Made by a program: the position numbers and the translations under genes
Assembly (NCBI GenBank): GCA_035771175.1
Contig: CM069595.1
Coordinates: 2,521,056 to 2,585,055 of the forward strand
Direction: 5' to 3'
Length of the DNA stretch: 64,000 nt
DNA from: Paratinospora sagittata
Taxonomy: Eukaryota; Streptophyta; Magnoliopsida; Ranunculales; Menispermaceae
Notes under the pieces: model-generated
What the model saw: only the letters and a program-made list of their open reading frames with translations
What the model was told of the DNA's origin: nothing
Databases searched by the model: none
In this document: piece after piece, positions 1 to 10,131 of the stretch
How positions within the stretch are numbered: the first letter of the stretch is position 1
Layout: every line of letters starts with the position of its first letter

Positions 1-64
1 CTGGATACTTGGCATTATCTTAATTTAGCTCATGGAAAATCCTTGTTTTTCCTTTTGTGTGCAG

Positions 65-1564
65 GCATGCAAAAGAGCTAGTTAAGCAATTGTGTTCGCC
101 CCCTCCAGGTTCAAAAGACTTGTGTTTTCCTACTCCTTTTCCACAGAATGGTTGGGAACAGTTCAAGGCATGTCTATGGAAACAACACTTATCCTACTGG
201 AGAAGTCCTGCTTACAACTTAACACGCACGCTCTTCTTGGTCGGTTCATCTTTGCTGTTTGGAGTAGTGTTTTGGAAGAAAGGGAATAAAATGTAATTCC
301 TCAGTGACCATACATCGGATTTTAAGATCTGACATGAATTCAGGATGTATGAATTTCTTCAAGTGCTAACATGATCATCTGTTTCTGGTTTTGTAGAAAC
401 AACCAACAGGACATGTTCGATATGTTTGGATCAATGTTCACTGCTGTGATCTTCTTCGGCATAAACAACTGCTCATCAGTCGTACCATTTGTTGCAACTG
501 AGCTCACTGTTTTATACCGTGAAAAATTTGCAGGAATGTACTCTTCTTTGGCCTATTCATTAGCACAGGTTAATTCCTCTTCTGAAAATCCATGGAGTTA
601 ACTTAGTTTGACTCAATTTTTTATTCTAAAATCTTGTTTTAGTCCCTTGGGGAGCTGAATCTAACTATAACTGTTTTTGATAGACCTAACAGTCTAATCA
701 GTTTTGTTGTGCTATTATTGTTTTAGTATTTTCCACTAATCTGATTTCGATTTCTTAGGTGACAATCGAGATTCCTTACTCCTTTATCCTGGCAATTTTG
801 TTTGTGATCATTATGTATCCAATGGTTGGGTACTACCAATCTGCCTATAAGATCTTCTGGGCCTTCTTTGCCATGTTTTCTACACTACTCTACTTCAACT
901 ACCTTGGGATGCTGCTCGTATCACTGACACCAAATTCTCAAGCTGCTACAATATTTGCGGGTTACTTCTACAACACGCTCAATCTATTCTCAGGGTTCTC
1001 GATACCAGGGCCGGTAAGCCATCCTTTACAGTAAGCCATTCGATATCACAAGTACTGAATTTGTACCAGTTGGGTACCAATGTTTTATAACGTTAGCAGG
1101 GTATATATTCAGAGATTCAAAGTCACTGCATTTACCTTCATTGAATTTAATTTTTGTGCATATGCATAGAACTTGCTATTCATTTTAAGGCCTGGAAGAG
1201 CTACCAATATTGCTTAAATTGATTGAACTGGGATTGTTGATCATGAAATGAGATGAAGTTTTAGTTGATGCTCTGATCTGGGTATGTTTTATTGCAGCAA
1301 ATTCCCAAGTGGTGGCTCTGGTTTTATTACTTGTCCCCGACTTCGTGGACTCTCAAGGCGCTACTTACCTCGCAATATGGAGATCTTGAAAAGGAGATTT
1401 TGGTGTTTGGCAAAACAAAGACCATTGGTTCATTTTTAAGAGATTATTTTGGGTTTCACCATGATCATTTAGGCTTTGTGGCCATTGTTCTTATTGCATA
1501 TCCTATTGCCTTTGCTTTTCTTTTTACCTGTTGTATCGATAAACTGAACTTTCAGAGGAGATGA
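65..1564 (+). CDS. ABCG/PDR-type ABC transporter, last four exons (second membrane domain); 5' part outside window
   Basis: The exons are 65-292, 397-568, 759-1013 and 1298-1564. Acceptors are AG, donors are GT (GTAATT, GTTAAT, GTAAGC), and the joined frame is open to TGA at 1562. The translated exons match the end of full-size plant pleiotropic drug resistance transporters: a region with SPPPGSKDL and FPTPF, then hydrophobic segments with [12 protein letters not shown] and [12 protein letters not shown], a long hydrophobic exon ending [10 protein letters not shown], and a last exon starting [17 protein letters not shown] and ending KLNFQRR, the usual PDR C-terminus. This is the second transmembrane domain of a plasma-membrane exporter. 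The nucleotide-binding domains would lie left of position 1. Within view nothing is broken, but one residue differs from copy 14652-16158 (VATEL for VATER). Because every other copy in the window is defective, the status of this one is open. Confidence 0.78.
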
Positions 1565-1998
1565 TCGATGCTGTAAGTAATATTTATATCTGTGCAATAT
1601 ATATGATCATTATTTTAATGAATAATCAATGATTTTGATGGAAATGAAGGATTTAATGATGTTTTTTAAGTTAATTAATTAGCCTAGCTAGCTTGTAACG
1701 CGCGCTAGTGAAAATATGTAGAGTATATATAGTTTATGATTGGATGAGTTGGAGCTGATCACGGCAATTCAGAATCTCTCTTCAAATTACAATCGAAGTA
1801 GATTTAGTACAGCTGGGCAGTAGATTATTGCAAGGAAGAAGAGAGAGCGAGAAAGACTGAGCTTTTTTTAATACGAAAGAGATTATTGTAAGGAAGAAGA
1901 GAGAGCGAGCGAGAAACAGAGAGAGAGAGAGAGAGAGAGAGAATGATAGAAAAAGCAATCAGTTAATAAGGAAGAAAGAGATTATTGTAAGGAAGAAG
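1565..1998 (+). other. Transporter 3' UTR and leader of the following MADS copy, with (GA)n tract
   Basis: This is a non-coding spacer between the transporter stop and the MADS start. It is repeated almost unchanged at 16159-16585 and 24266-24685, and partly at 52641-52930. The right half is purine-rich and holds the phrase ATTATTG(C/T)AAGGAAGAAG three times. It also holds a (GA)n run at about 1917-1942, just upstream of the start codon. The same GA-rich leader precedes every MADS copy of this array, so it is probably transcribed 5' UTR. Confidence 0.5.
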
Positions 1999-2868
1999 AT
2001 GGTGCGTGAAAGAAAATCAATAGGAAATATAATAAAGACATGGGAAATAATATTACAGAAAACAAGATTAACAAGATTCAGAGAGTGATGATGAAGAAGA
2101 ATACGGCCGGGAAGAGGAAGGAAGGGTTGAAGAAAAAGTTACATGAACTTACAACCTTATGCCACATTCAAGCTTTCATGATTTGTCTTGAATCATCATC
2201 ATCAACATCTGATGCTAATGGCATTGATGGTCAGGTGGTGGCCGTGGATGCGTGGCCTGAAGAACCTAAGGAACATTATCCCATCATACAAAGGTACATG
2301 CAGACGAGGAAGGAAGGAAGGGAGAGAAACATAGTTCTATTACTAATATCTCAACAACCTTGAATAATAACGTCATTCAGCATTAGAGTAGTATTAAAAG
2401 ATCATCAATAAGAAGTAGTATTATCGGGGAATGGTACTAGCGGTGGTGAACATGGTGGAATGGTATCATGTGGATGGGGGTCATCAACTTGGAACTCATC
2501 ATCTGCTAGTATTACTAGATTTGGGACATTGGAGGATGTTGTTAACATGACAGAAAATGTAGGGTTTAATAAAAAACAAAGTGCTTATAATTGCTTTGTT
2601 GTTGCTGCTGGAGGTTATTTTCCTGACGATAATTAACAGCTAATGTTGAATCCCGTGATGGGTTGTAATATGAATCATCATCTTCGTCATTATGATCAAC
2701 TTGAAGAATCACAACCACTTGATCAAACTATTTTTCCATCTATTTTTCCATCTTCATCGTCAACTTCGTTGTTGCTTCCTCCTCCGGTAAATGAGGTGCA
2801 GCTTGTCTCAATATTTTTGATATTTCAACCACCTCACTACAAGGAATATTGGGAGTTTCTTCTTTTGA
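1999..2868 (+). pseudogene. AGL80-like type I MADS-box pseudogene (frameshift, central deletion)
   Basis: The sequence is homologous to the intact gene at 58230-59279. The original ATG (1999) is followed by a one-base loss in the AAT-rich stretch near 2030, which throws the reading frame off. The proper frame reappears only from 2040, with the MADS core GKRKEGLKKKLHELTTLC and the VWP-type extension as AWPEEPKEH. After about 2380 the coiled-coil segment present in intact copies is missing. The next bases already correspond to the Gly/Ser-rich C-terminal half, out of frame and with stops. The C-terminal homology continues to TGA at 2866-2868. The copies at 16586 and 24686 share the same one-base loss and the same central deletion, so those lesions predate the duplication of the A-block. 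Confidence 0.85.
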
Positions 2869-4360
2869 TCAAGTCTTCACGCTTATTCATCTACTTGGCG
2901 CGCGACATATTAATTAATTAATGGTCTCTAACTTTTCATTGATTAATCACCGTTGTTATCAATTTACATGAACTTGTAACTTTCTTTTCTAGTTAATTAA
3001 TTTTTTATGGGGAAAATTAATTGATTAATTGTGTTCATACTTTTAATTAGCAAGTATATTAGGGTTTATCCCCATTTTTATAAAAATACATATACCTGTA
3101 TCATATGTGGATTTTTGTTTCTTTGATGTAATGTAATAAATTTTCATATTCATGTGTTGATATTCTATATTCATGATGTTTGGTACATAAAATTTCTTTA
3201 ATGAAATGTAATAAATTTTCATTTTCATATTGAGTTTTAGAAAACAACCTCTTATCGTAAAAAGTATAATTGCACAAAATAGGCCCAAAAAGTAATTTAA
3301 CCCTTCCTCGAGACTAGGAGTATATTTTTGTGGATATGTGTCGGTTCGCAAAGACGCGTACAGTATGGTGCAGCTGTACAATTTTTTTTTTAATTTTTTT
3401 TTCCTTTTTTTCTTAATATAAAGGAAGGACGAACGGAAGTCTATCCTTCCTTAATACGTGCGCAGTTACAATTTACTGGACTGTGACCCATTAAATTATA
3501 ATTTATAAAAATAAATTTAAATAAAATTATATTTTCAATAAACTATGAAGTATATATATATATTTTTTCAATTTCTATGACATTTCTTATATATATATAT
3601 ATATATGTATATGTATATATTAATTTATCAAAGTATATAGGGAATTAAAAGGCATTTTACTATTATGAGAAAATTAAATATATCACAATAACTTGTATTT
3701 TTGTGAGAATGGTGAATTTCTTTTTGAGTGCATTTTTGTATATGGTCTGCAATGTGAGATTTTGCTTGGCATAGTCATATTTTTTTTTTCTTTTAATACA
3801 AAAGAAGGATAGATGGATGGACTTGCTTTATTCTTTAGCATGAGTACAGTCACATAAATTGTAACTGTACACTGTTAAGTTATAATTAATAAAATTATAT
3901 AGTAAAAATATAATTTTTTATTACTTATAAATTACCTTTTTTCAATCATATTTGAGGCAAGTATCCAAAAAATAAATAAATCATATTTGATGCATTCATA
4001 TCACCTGAAAAACATGTGGAGCTCAATTTTAAAAAAAAATTGTAAAATAATAACACATTTATCTCATTTTTAAGCTTTTATTTATTATTAAACATAATAT
4101 GATGAAATAATAATAATAATAATAATAATATTTTTATAGGTATTTGTATGGAAAGATTAATTACATCAAGACAACTTGTATTTTTTTTTATCCTTAAGCT
4201 TCACCATAGATATCACTTCAACCTAACTCGTGAACAGCCATCCTCGAAACCTTGCCATGCAGAGAAAAGTTTCGTGCACTAGACTCAACTTCAAGATAGA
4301 AATATACAAAAAAAAAAAAAAAAAAAAACACTTCAAGGTAGAATAAATAATACATTGAAA
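2869..4360 (+). other. AT-rich flank with diverged SINE-like relics and microsatellites
   Basis: No gene is seen here. The stretch 3228-3400 resembles a diverged Au-type SINE: a GAAAACAACCTCTT phrase, then AATAGGCCC, a CCTTCCTCGAGA phrase, and a T-run after GTGCAGCTGTACA. A second related unit lies at about 3740-3900, with the same order of a T-run, a TAATA(C/T)AAA(A/G)GAAGGA phrase and a TAAATTATAATT-like tail. There is a (TA)n tract at 3590-3608 and an (AAT)n tract at 4102-4131. The whole stretch recurs after the MADS copies at 16586, 24686 and, more diverged, 58230. Confidence 0.45.
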
Positions 4361-5356
4361 GCTATATCTTCTTTTTTATTTTATTTTTGGACCAACATAT
4401 GCTTTTGACTTCAAAATTTGCATTGACCATCATCATCGGTTTAAACACACTAGAAGGTCTAAGACGACCAATCCAATGCTCTTGACTCCGTTTTACATAA
4501 CAATCAACTAAACCGAACCACGTAGTCGTGTTACTAATCCACCTCACAGCTCAATCTGAAACATCAAAATAGAAAGTTTGTGTCCCAAAGGAAGCCGGAA
4601 GCGTCCTTCTTCCAAGGAAAATTTTACAAACTATCCTCTTAGAATTTTAAGAAATGAAAAATAGCTTATCTCATAATTTTCTATACCCATAATATTGTTT
4701 AAGTATGTAAAAAGACAAAAATACTCTCTTACTAAATAAAACCAACTAATGCTATTCATTTATTGGTCTTCCTCTCCTTCAAACTTTAGGTTGTTTGAAT
4801 AAACCAAAAAAAAAAAAAAAACTACCGAAAATGGAAAGATTTGAAGGTAGCGTATAATCCTTCTTCAATTTCTTACAATCACGAAGAAGATTTGGAGACT
4901 AATAAGAAGGAGAAATTACACTGCTGGCCAGTGGATTATGACCTGGCAAAGAAGATTTGGAGACTAATAAGAAGGGAAGTGCAACACGTGCTCAGTCCTT
5001 TATATTTAATACTTGATATTTTTTTAGCACGAATTCTCTTTTTATTTTCTTGTATATATGTAAGACTAATTTAATTAAAACTCTAAAACACCTAAAACAC
5101 TGGAGACTGGGAGTTCTGAGGTTCTCAGGAGTTTTGAGTCAGGGGGAACTCTTATTGATATTATATATATGACCAAGAACTTGATATTTCGATCAGAACA
5201 GAGATCAGCGAGAGTGCTTTGAGTGATAGAAGAGAAAACGCATAGCTTAATATTTACGATCAAGTTTAGCGAGAGGGTGCGCAAGAGGTAATAAGGAAGA
5301 AGAAGTAGATCAGTTAATAAGGAAGAAAGAAAGAAATTATTGCAAGGAAGAAGAAA
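4361..5356 (+). promoter_or_regulatory. Upstream region of the MADS gene at 5357 with G-box and 25-bp direct repeat
   Basis: This is the region between the AT-rich flank and the MADS ATG. It contains a CACGTG G-box core at 4985-4990, 372 bp before the ATG. A 25-bp direct repeat lies at 4886-4910 and 4951-4975, and a purine-rich leader (GGAAGAAG phrases) ends directly at the start codon. The same block precedes the MADS gene at 27968 (G-box 27542-27547). In the block at 20546-22512 (G-box 22184-22189) it is instead fused to transporter sequence. That the region acts as a promoter is inferred from position only. Confidence 0.4.
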
Positions 5357-6403
5357 ATGGTGTGTGAAAGAGGTTCAGTCCGAAATGATAATAATAAGGG
5401 CTTAGAAATTAATATTGCAAACAACAAGATTCAGAAAGGGATTGTGAAGAAGAAGAGTTTGGGGAAGAGGAAGGAAGGGCTGAAGAAGAAGTTAAATGAG
5501 CTTACAACCTTATGCGGCATCCAAGCTTTCATGATTTCTCTTGAATCACCATCTGATGCTAATGGCACTGATGATCAGGTGGTGGCCGTGGATGTATGGC
5601 CTGAGGAACCTAAGGAATATCATCCCATCATACAAAGGTACATGCAGATGAGGAAGGAAGACAGAGAGAAACATAGTTCTATTACTAATATCTCAACAAC
5701 CTTGAATAATAGCGTCAACATGGAACAACAACAAAATAATAATAATAACAAGAAAATAGGAGTTGAAAAAAATGTTAGAGATGATGATGAGCTTGAAGGG
5801 TTAGGAGTGGAAGAGTTGAGAGACCTGAAGAGGGTTTTGGAGAATAAGTTGGAAGAGGTGAGAAAGAGGGCTAATGTTTTGAAAGCTGCAGAAACATTAG
5901 TACCGACCCCGGAAGTAGTAGTATTAAAAGAAGATCATCAACAACAACAAGTAGTATTATCGAGGAATGGTACTAGCGGTGGTGAACGTGGTGGAATGGT
6001 ATCATGTGGATGGAGGTCATCAACGTGGAACTCATCATCTGCTGTTACTACTGGATTTGGGACATTGGAGGATGTTGTTTCCGTGGCAACAGAAAATGTA
6101 GGGCTTAATCAGAAACAAGATGCTTATAATTGCTCAACTGTTGCTCGTGGTGGATGTTATTTTCCTGACAATCATCATCATCTAATGTTCGATCCCATGA
6201 TGGGTTGTGATTATATGGATCATCATCTTCATCATTATGATCAACTTCAAGAAGTACAGCAACCGCTTGATGCCATATTGCCATCATCGTCATCAACTCC
6301 GTTGCTGCTTCTTCCTCCTTATGAAGATGTGCAGCCTTTGTCTCAGCATTTTTTGGATTTCAACCACCTCTCTGCAAAGAATGTTGGGAATTTCTTCTTC
6401 TGA
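5357..6403 (+). CDS. AGL80-like type I (M-gamma) MADS-box protein, 348 aa
   Basis: This is a single open frame without introns, as is usual for type I MADS genes, starting at AAAATGG. Residues about 20-62 form a shortened MADS domain whose second half is well kept (GKRKEGLKKKLNELTTLCGIQAFMI). DVWPEEP at 79-85 matches the VWP step that follows the MADS domain in AGL80 and PHERES-like proteins. Residues 124-131 are Q/N-rich. Residues 142-178 (DDDELEGLGVEELRDLKRV and on) look like a coiled coil, likely for dimerisation. The rest is rich in Ser, His and Asp and ends NVGNFFF. Related Arabidopsis proteins act in the female gametophyte and endosperm as nuclear DNA-binding factors, so a similar role is an inference. 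The N-terminal half of the MADS domain is diverged, and DNA binding may be altered. Confidence 0.85.
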   Translation: MVCERGSVRNDNNKGLEINIANNKIQKGIVKKKSLGKRKEGLKKKLNELTTLCGIQAFMISLESPSDANGTDDQVVAVDVWPEEPKEYHPIIQRYMQMRKEDREKHSSITNISTTLNNSVNMEQQQNNNNNKKIGVEKNVRDDDELEGLGVEELRDLKRVLENKLEEVRKRANVLKAAETLVPTPEVVVLKEDHQQQQVVLSRNGTSGGERGGMVSCGWRSSTWNSSSAVTTGFGTLEDVVSVATENVGLNQKQDAYNCSTVARGGCYFPDNHHHLMFDPMMGCDYMDHHLHHYDQLQEVQQPLDAILPSSSSTPLLLLPPYEDVQPLSQHFLDFNHLSAKNVGNFFF

Positions 6404-7267
6404 CCATGAAGTCTTCGTGCATATTCATCTACTTGGCAACATACTAAATAATGATCTCTAACTTTTCATTGATTAATTAATCACTATTGTTGTCAATTTA
6501 CAAGAACTTGTAACTTTCTTTTCCTTTAATTTTTTTTATGGGGGAAATTAATTGATTAATGATGCTACTTTTAATTAGCATGTATATATCCCCTGTTTGG
6601 TAAAGTACATATATACATGTATCAAATGCGGATTACTATTTCTTTAATGTAATTAATGTAATAATTTATCATATATAAAAGTTTCATGTTTGATCTATAT
6701 TGACGATATCCAAGGCCGGCCCTGAGGCACGGCCCACACGACGACAACCCTGGCCCCAAATATTATTTATGAATTTGCAAGTGCCCATAACTTAATTTCT
6801 TTTATTTTTCCTGAATTTATTTATGAATTCCATGGAATGGCATGTCTTATTTATTTATTTTTCCTAAAATTTTCCAAATTAAGGATTAGGTCTCCTTTGG
6901 AATTTAGGTATAATTCCAGTAGGAGATGGTTTAACCATGCCCAATTTGGAAATCTTAGCCTAAATGACTTGATGACCCTGAACAGCATTAATTTCATTTT
7001 AATGTACCATCATCAATGTTCAGTACTCTTCCTCAATGGCCCTCTAGAAATTTTCTTATTAGAAATTTTATTATTAGCCCAAATCTTGCCATGAAGAGGG
7101 CAGTTTTTGAATATGTATAGTGAAGTTTCTGTTAGTTTACTGATTCATTCCATTTCCTACTGCTTTTGAATTATCAGAAGCCAAAGGCTCATTCAACTTT
7201 GTAGCTATATTTTGTGCAGTAAAAGATGATGGATGGCATGTTGTCTTAACCAAAATTTATTTTGTAG
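6404..7267 (+). other. MADS 3' flank with GGCCGGCC-type repeat terminus
   Basis: The stretch begins with TTAATTAATCA-like AT-rich 3' flank and possible polyadenylation sequence (AATAAT near 6661). At 6711 a phrase CAAGGCCGGCCCTG starts a segment repeated at 29240, 33328 and 46715. Such a GGCCGGCC-headed end is common in dispersed plant repeats, but I cannot delimit an element. A short frame at 6837-7094 is kept in three copies only because the DNA is duplicated. I see no protein motif in it. Confidence 0.4.
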
Positions 7268-10079
7268 AGTTGGAGTGAAATTCCCGACTGTGGAAGTGCG
7301 GTATAAGAATCTCTGTGTCGAGGCAGAATGCAGGTTGTCCATTGCAAGCCCCTTCCCACTTTATGGAACTCATTGAAAGGCATGCTTTCTGCAAGTAAAT
7401 CCACTATTTATAGTAGATTTCAAGCTACTGGTTAAAGTTGATTCTGTAGTTCATTTATATACTCATGCAAGTTGTTGTATTAAATGGTCTTATGAGTTCC
7501 TGTCATGTTCATTTATATACTCATGATTTTGATTTTAATCATGGAACAGACAAATCAGTTCATAACTAGATATTGAAGCCAATGTTTATTGGTTGTGAAG
7601 AGATTTTGATGGAGGTCATTAGAAGGGAGAAGGAGGCAGGGATTGTCCCAGATCCTGATATAGACACTTAAATGACGGTAAGGTTTACAAGACCTCCTTT
7701 CTTCCCATGTTTGTTAACTAATATCTGCTAGTGATAAGGCATAATGTATATTGAAGGATCTAAATAATTATCCTTTGATTAATTATTACAATGCTTGTGT
7801 AGGAACTAAGCCAAAGAAGTACAAATCAATAATTCAATGTACATCTTTCCGGGAAACCAATTTAAGAAAAAACAAAGATTCTTGAATGTATATCTTGCTG
7901 AGAAACCAATGGAAAGAAACAGCCATCAGTCCTTGTAAAACAGACTTTCTGGAAACTCAACTTTGCAGAAAATTTGTCTCTGAATTGATCCTAGTAACAT
8001 CGGTTATGCATGCAGAAACTTTGTTCCATAAATACTAAAGTGAAATCATTCAATTAAGAGCAGATAATTTTTGACATTTGCAATTTTTCCATCTTAACTC
8101 TTACACATATTTTTAACAGGGAGTTTCTGTTGATGGACTGGAAAGTACCCTTCAAACGGATTACATTTTAAAGGTACTAACTCTTTAATAGAACTCATAT
8201 TACTTCTTGATTGAATTTTATGCTATTCATCTCTTTTAATGATTACCATGTTTATTATTTTTCAGATACTTGGACTTGATGTTTGTGCTGACACAATGGT
8301 TGGGGATGCCATGAGAAGAGGCATATCTGGTCGCCAAAAGAAAAGATTGACTAGAGGTGATGGGAATCAAAGTTGGAAGCTTTAGAATATTTAGGACATG
8401 TCCAGTTTGCTGCTTTTCGTTATGGCATTTGAAGAAAATTAGTGGTTCCAGTTCTGTTAAAGATATCAATTTGAATGAGGACTATTCTACCAAGTACCGA
8501 TCAAATGGGAATAAGGAAAAATACATGATTGCATTTTTCTGAGTTCAATTATTGCTATTATTATTTTTTCTGTAGGGGAAATGATAGTGGGTCCAACTAA
8601 AGCTCTCTTCATGGACGAAATATCAAATGGCTTAGACAGTGCCACTACATTTCAGGTGGTTTCCTGTGCTCGACAGTTGGTGCACATTACAGAGGCTACA
8701 GCACTGATTTCACTTCTTCAGCCAGCACCTGAGACCTATGATCTTTTTGACGACGTAATCTTGATGGCTGAAGGGAAGGTCGTGTACCATGGTCCATGCA
8801 GTCATGCTCTTGACTTCTTCGAAGATTGTGGATTTAAATGTCCAGAAAGAAAAGGGGCCGCAGACTTCCTTCAGGAGGTAACTATATCATGGGTTTACAC
8901 ATCACTTTTTGTTCTTATTTTTTCTTTCAAGTACAATTGCCTTTTGAATTCTTTTCAGGTTATTTCTAAAAAAGATCAGAAACAATACTGGTATCACACT
9001 GAAGAACCGTACAGTTATATTTACGTTGATCGGTTCTCTAAGAAGTTCAAGGCCTGCCATATAGGGAAAAAACTAGAAGAAGAGCTTTTTGATCCTTACG
9101 ATAAGTCTCAGTGCCATAAAAGTGCTTTATCCTTCAGTATGTATTCATTGAACAAATGGGAGCTCTTTAGAGCTTGCATGAAAAGATAATTTCTTCTTAT
9201 GAGGAGGAATTCTTCTGTATATGTTTTCAAATCAACTCAGGTAACTATAAGCATGTGCTTAGTATTTATTAACTGGAGATGAAATAGGCCTTGGCTAATC
9301 TGGCAGTATGATTTTTATCTGTTTTTCTGCAGCTTATCATCATTGCATCAATCACAATGACTGTTTTCCTGAGGACTCAAATGGAAGTTGATATAGTCCA
9401 TGCCAATGACTTCTTGGGTTCTCTTTTCTTTTCACTAATCATTCTTATCGTTGATGGACTCCCAGAGTTGGCCATGACAGTTTCAAGACTTGCTGTTTTC
9501 TACAAGCAGAGAATCATATTTTTACCCAGCTTGGGCTTATGCTATACCAGCTGCTGCTCTTAAGATTCCGTTCTCATTGTTGGCGTCCATCACTTGGACA
9601 GCTCTTACTTACTATGTTATTGGATACACTCCTGAATTTGGAAGGTGAGTCTCATATGGAAAATCCAGATTATAGAGAAGGGGGAAAAAGATAAATTCGA
9701 CTGGATGACTATAATCAGAACTACTGCAATTCCTTTGAAGCAATATAGAAAAATTGCAAGGCTTAGGAAAATCTATCTGTCGAAGCATCATAATATTCTA
9801 ACCATGTTAACTATGGGCATTGACATGTTGTACACCTGGTGGATCAAGGTGTAGGTTGGGTCCTTCCTACTCGTGCACCTATAGCAAATTGGTTGAACAT
9901 TCAATAGCTGTAATTGACATTGTAAACTGGACTTGTTCTTTCTTGAAAAATGTTGGATTCACTAGAAATCAGGTTCTCTCCTAACCTATAATCTTTTTTC
10001 TTCTGCTCAGGTTTTTTCGCCAGTTCATTCTACTTTTTGCAGTTCACTTGATGTCAATGGCCATGTTCCGTTTTATTGC
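7268..10079 (+). pseudogene. PDR-type ABC transporter pseudogene, 5' and middle exons (copy B1)
   Basis: Recognisable exons are 7268-7390 ([19 protein letters not shown] region), about 7600-7673 (REKEAGIVPDPDID), 8120-8173 (GLESTLQTDYILK), 8266-8356 (signature region), 8576-8877 (Walker B region ALFMDEIS, then [15 protein letters not shown] and [12 protein letters not shown]), 8959-9240, 9333-9644 and 10011-10079 (first membrane domain). Lesions are a one-base deletion in exon 7268-7390, whose donor is GC instead of GT, and a TAA after PDIDT. The Walker A exon is missing. The ABC signature reads ISGRQKKR instead of ISGGQKKR, a TAA follows MKR at 9187, and a two-base loss near 9511 shifts the frame. 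The copy is cut at 10075-10079, where it joins exon 'a' of another copy. It cannot encode a transporter. Confidence 0.88.
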
Positions 10080-10131
10080 AAGCCCCTCCCCACTTTATGG
10101 AACTCATTGAAAGGCATGCTTTCTGTAAGTA
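10080..10131 (+). pseudogene. Fragment of PDR exon 'a' fused to the truncated copy B1
   Basis: The bases after 10079 match the 3' half of the exon seen whole at 33887-34010 ([14 protein letters not shown]), followed by its donor GTAAGT at about 10125. The joint with membrane-domain exon sequence occurs in the shared bases ATTGC. From here to about 13.2 kb the DNA follows the intron found after 34010. Confidence 0.8.

Noticed and set aside
4362..4547. Minus-strand frame with RWISNTTT, also near 53928
   Set aside because: It is short, without motif, disrupted in the copies at 21.6 and 27.0 kb, and explained by block duplication.
4841..5074. 77-codon frame repeated at 22040 and 27398
   Set aside because: It lies in the upstream block of the MADS gene and overlaps the direct repeats and G-box. 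It looks like a chance frame in duplicated DNA.
6837..7094. 85-codon frame repeated at 29364 and 46844
   Set aside because: It is conserved only to the degree of the surrounding duplicated DNA. It changes at the amino-acid level without regard to codons and has no known motif.
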